Of a stretch of 5,806 nt of DNA, positions 5,790 to 5,806 are shown piece by piece. Source of the stretch: Pseudomonadota bacterium (GTDB lineage: Bacteria > Desulfobacterota > Desulfobulbia > Desulfobulbales > SURF-16); contig JAUVQZ010000184.1 in NCBI GenBank assembly GCA_030597865.1, positions 1-5,806 of the forward strand, in the 5' to 3' direction. How positions within the stretch are numbered: the first letter of the stretch is position 1; every line of letters starts with the position of its first letter. The notes beneath the pieces are model-generated. The model searched no databases. It was not told the origin of the DNA and saw only the letters and a list, made by a program, of their open reading frames with translations. The translations under genes and the position numbers were made by a program.

Positions 5790-5806
5790 TTTGTGGCTAA
5801 GAATTA

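Larger units (their letters stand above)
5462..5806. other. Gene-free region with repeats and weak promoter signals
   Basis: These 345 bases contain no open frame with a plausible start, ribosome site and protein-like composition on either strand. They hold a weak promoter candidate for the 138-residue gene, an 83-nt segment bounded by a perfect inverted repeat, and a REP/BIME-like repeat pair at the right. The composition is visibly more AT-rich in 5520-5580 and 5630-5690 than in the genes. Confidence 0.7.

Overview
The window holds a compact array of five protein-coding genes, all on the minus strand, followed at its right end by a gene-free stretch with repeats. The proteins are clearly from a Gram-negative bacterium: an outer-membrane receptor, a periplasmic protein and an inner-membrane kinase. 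The receptor N-terminus, the YfiR-like protein and the HPK4-type kinase together resemble clusters I recall from sulfate/metal-reducing Desulfobacterota (former Deltaproteobacteria). That assignment comes from memory of families, not a search, and is of low to moderate confidence.

Layout in the direction of transcription, from right to left. (1) Positions 5462-5806 contain no convincing gene. They hold a REP/BIME-like pair of inverted palindromes (5716-5789), a separate 83-nt element bounded by a 9-bp perfect inverted repeat (5617-5699), and a weak candidate promoter for the next gene. (2) 5045-5461 encodes a 138-residue soluble, helical protein of unknown function. (3) Just after its stop codon lies a good sigma70-type promoter (5012-5039) reading into a leader of about 135 nt. 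The leader carries a six-codon mini-ORF with a strong Shine-Dalgarno sequence. (4) 2802-4868 encodes a TonB-dependent receptor-like outer-membrane protein. (5) A possible 24-residue small ORF fills the gap to (6) a secreted periplasmic protein of the YfiR/DUF4154 type (2098-2694). (7) A membrane sensor histidine kinase (377-2101) follows, whose TTG start overlaps the preceding TGA stop. (8) After an AT-rich hairpin comes a response regulator whose receiver domain is cut off by the left window edge (1-310).

The last four main genes probably form one operon encoding a signalling chain across the whole envelope. The receptor would sense or import a ligand at the outer membrane, the YfiR-like protein would act in the periplasm, the kinase has a periplasmic sensor region and a cytoplasmic PAS plus HisKA/HATPase core, and the response regulator would be the output. 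In the well-known YfiBNR system, YfiR restrains a diguanylate cyclase. Here the neighbour is a histidine kinase, which makes a YfiR-to-kinase connection the most interesting hypothesis in the window. The ligand, the regulator's output domain and its target genes cannot be read from this sequence.
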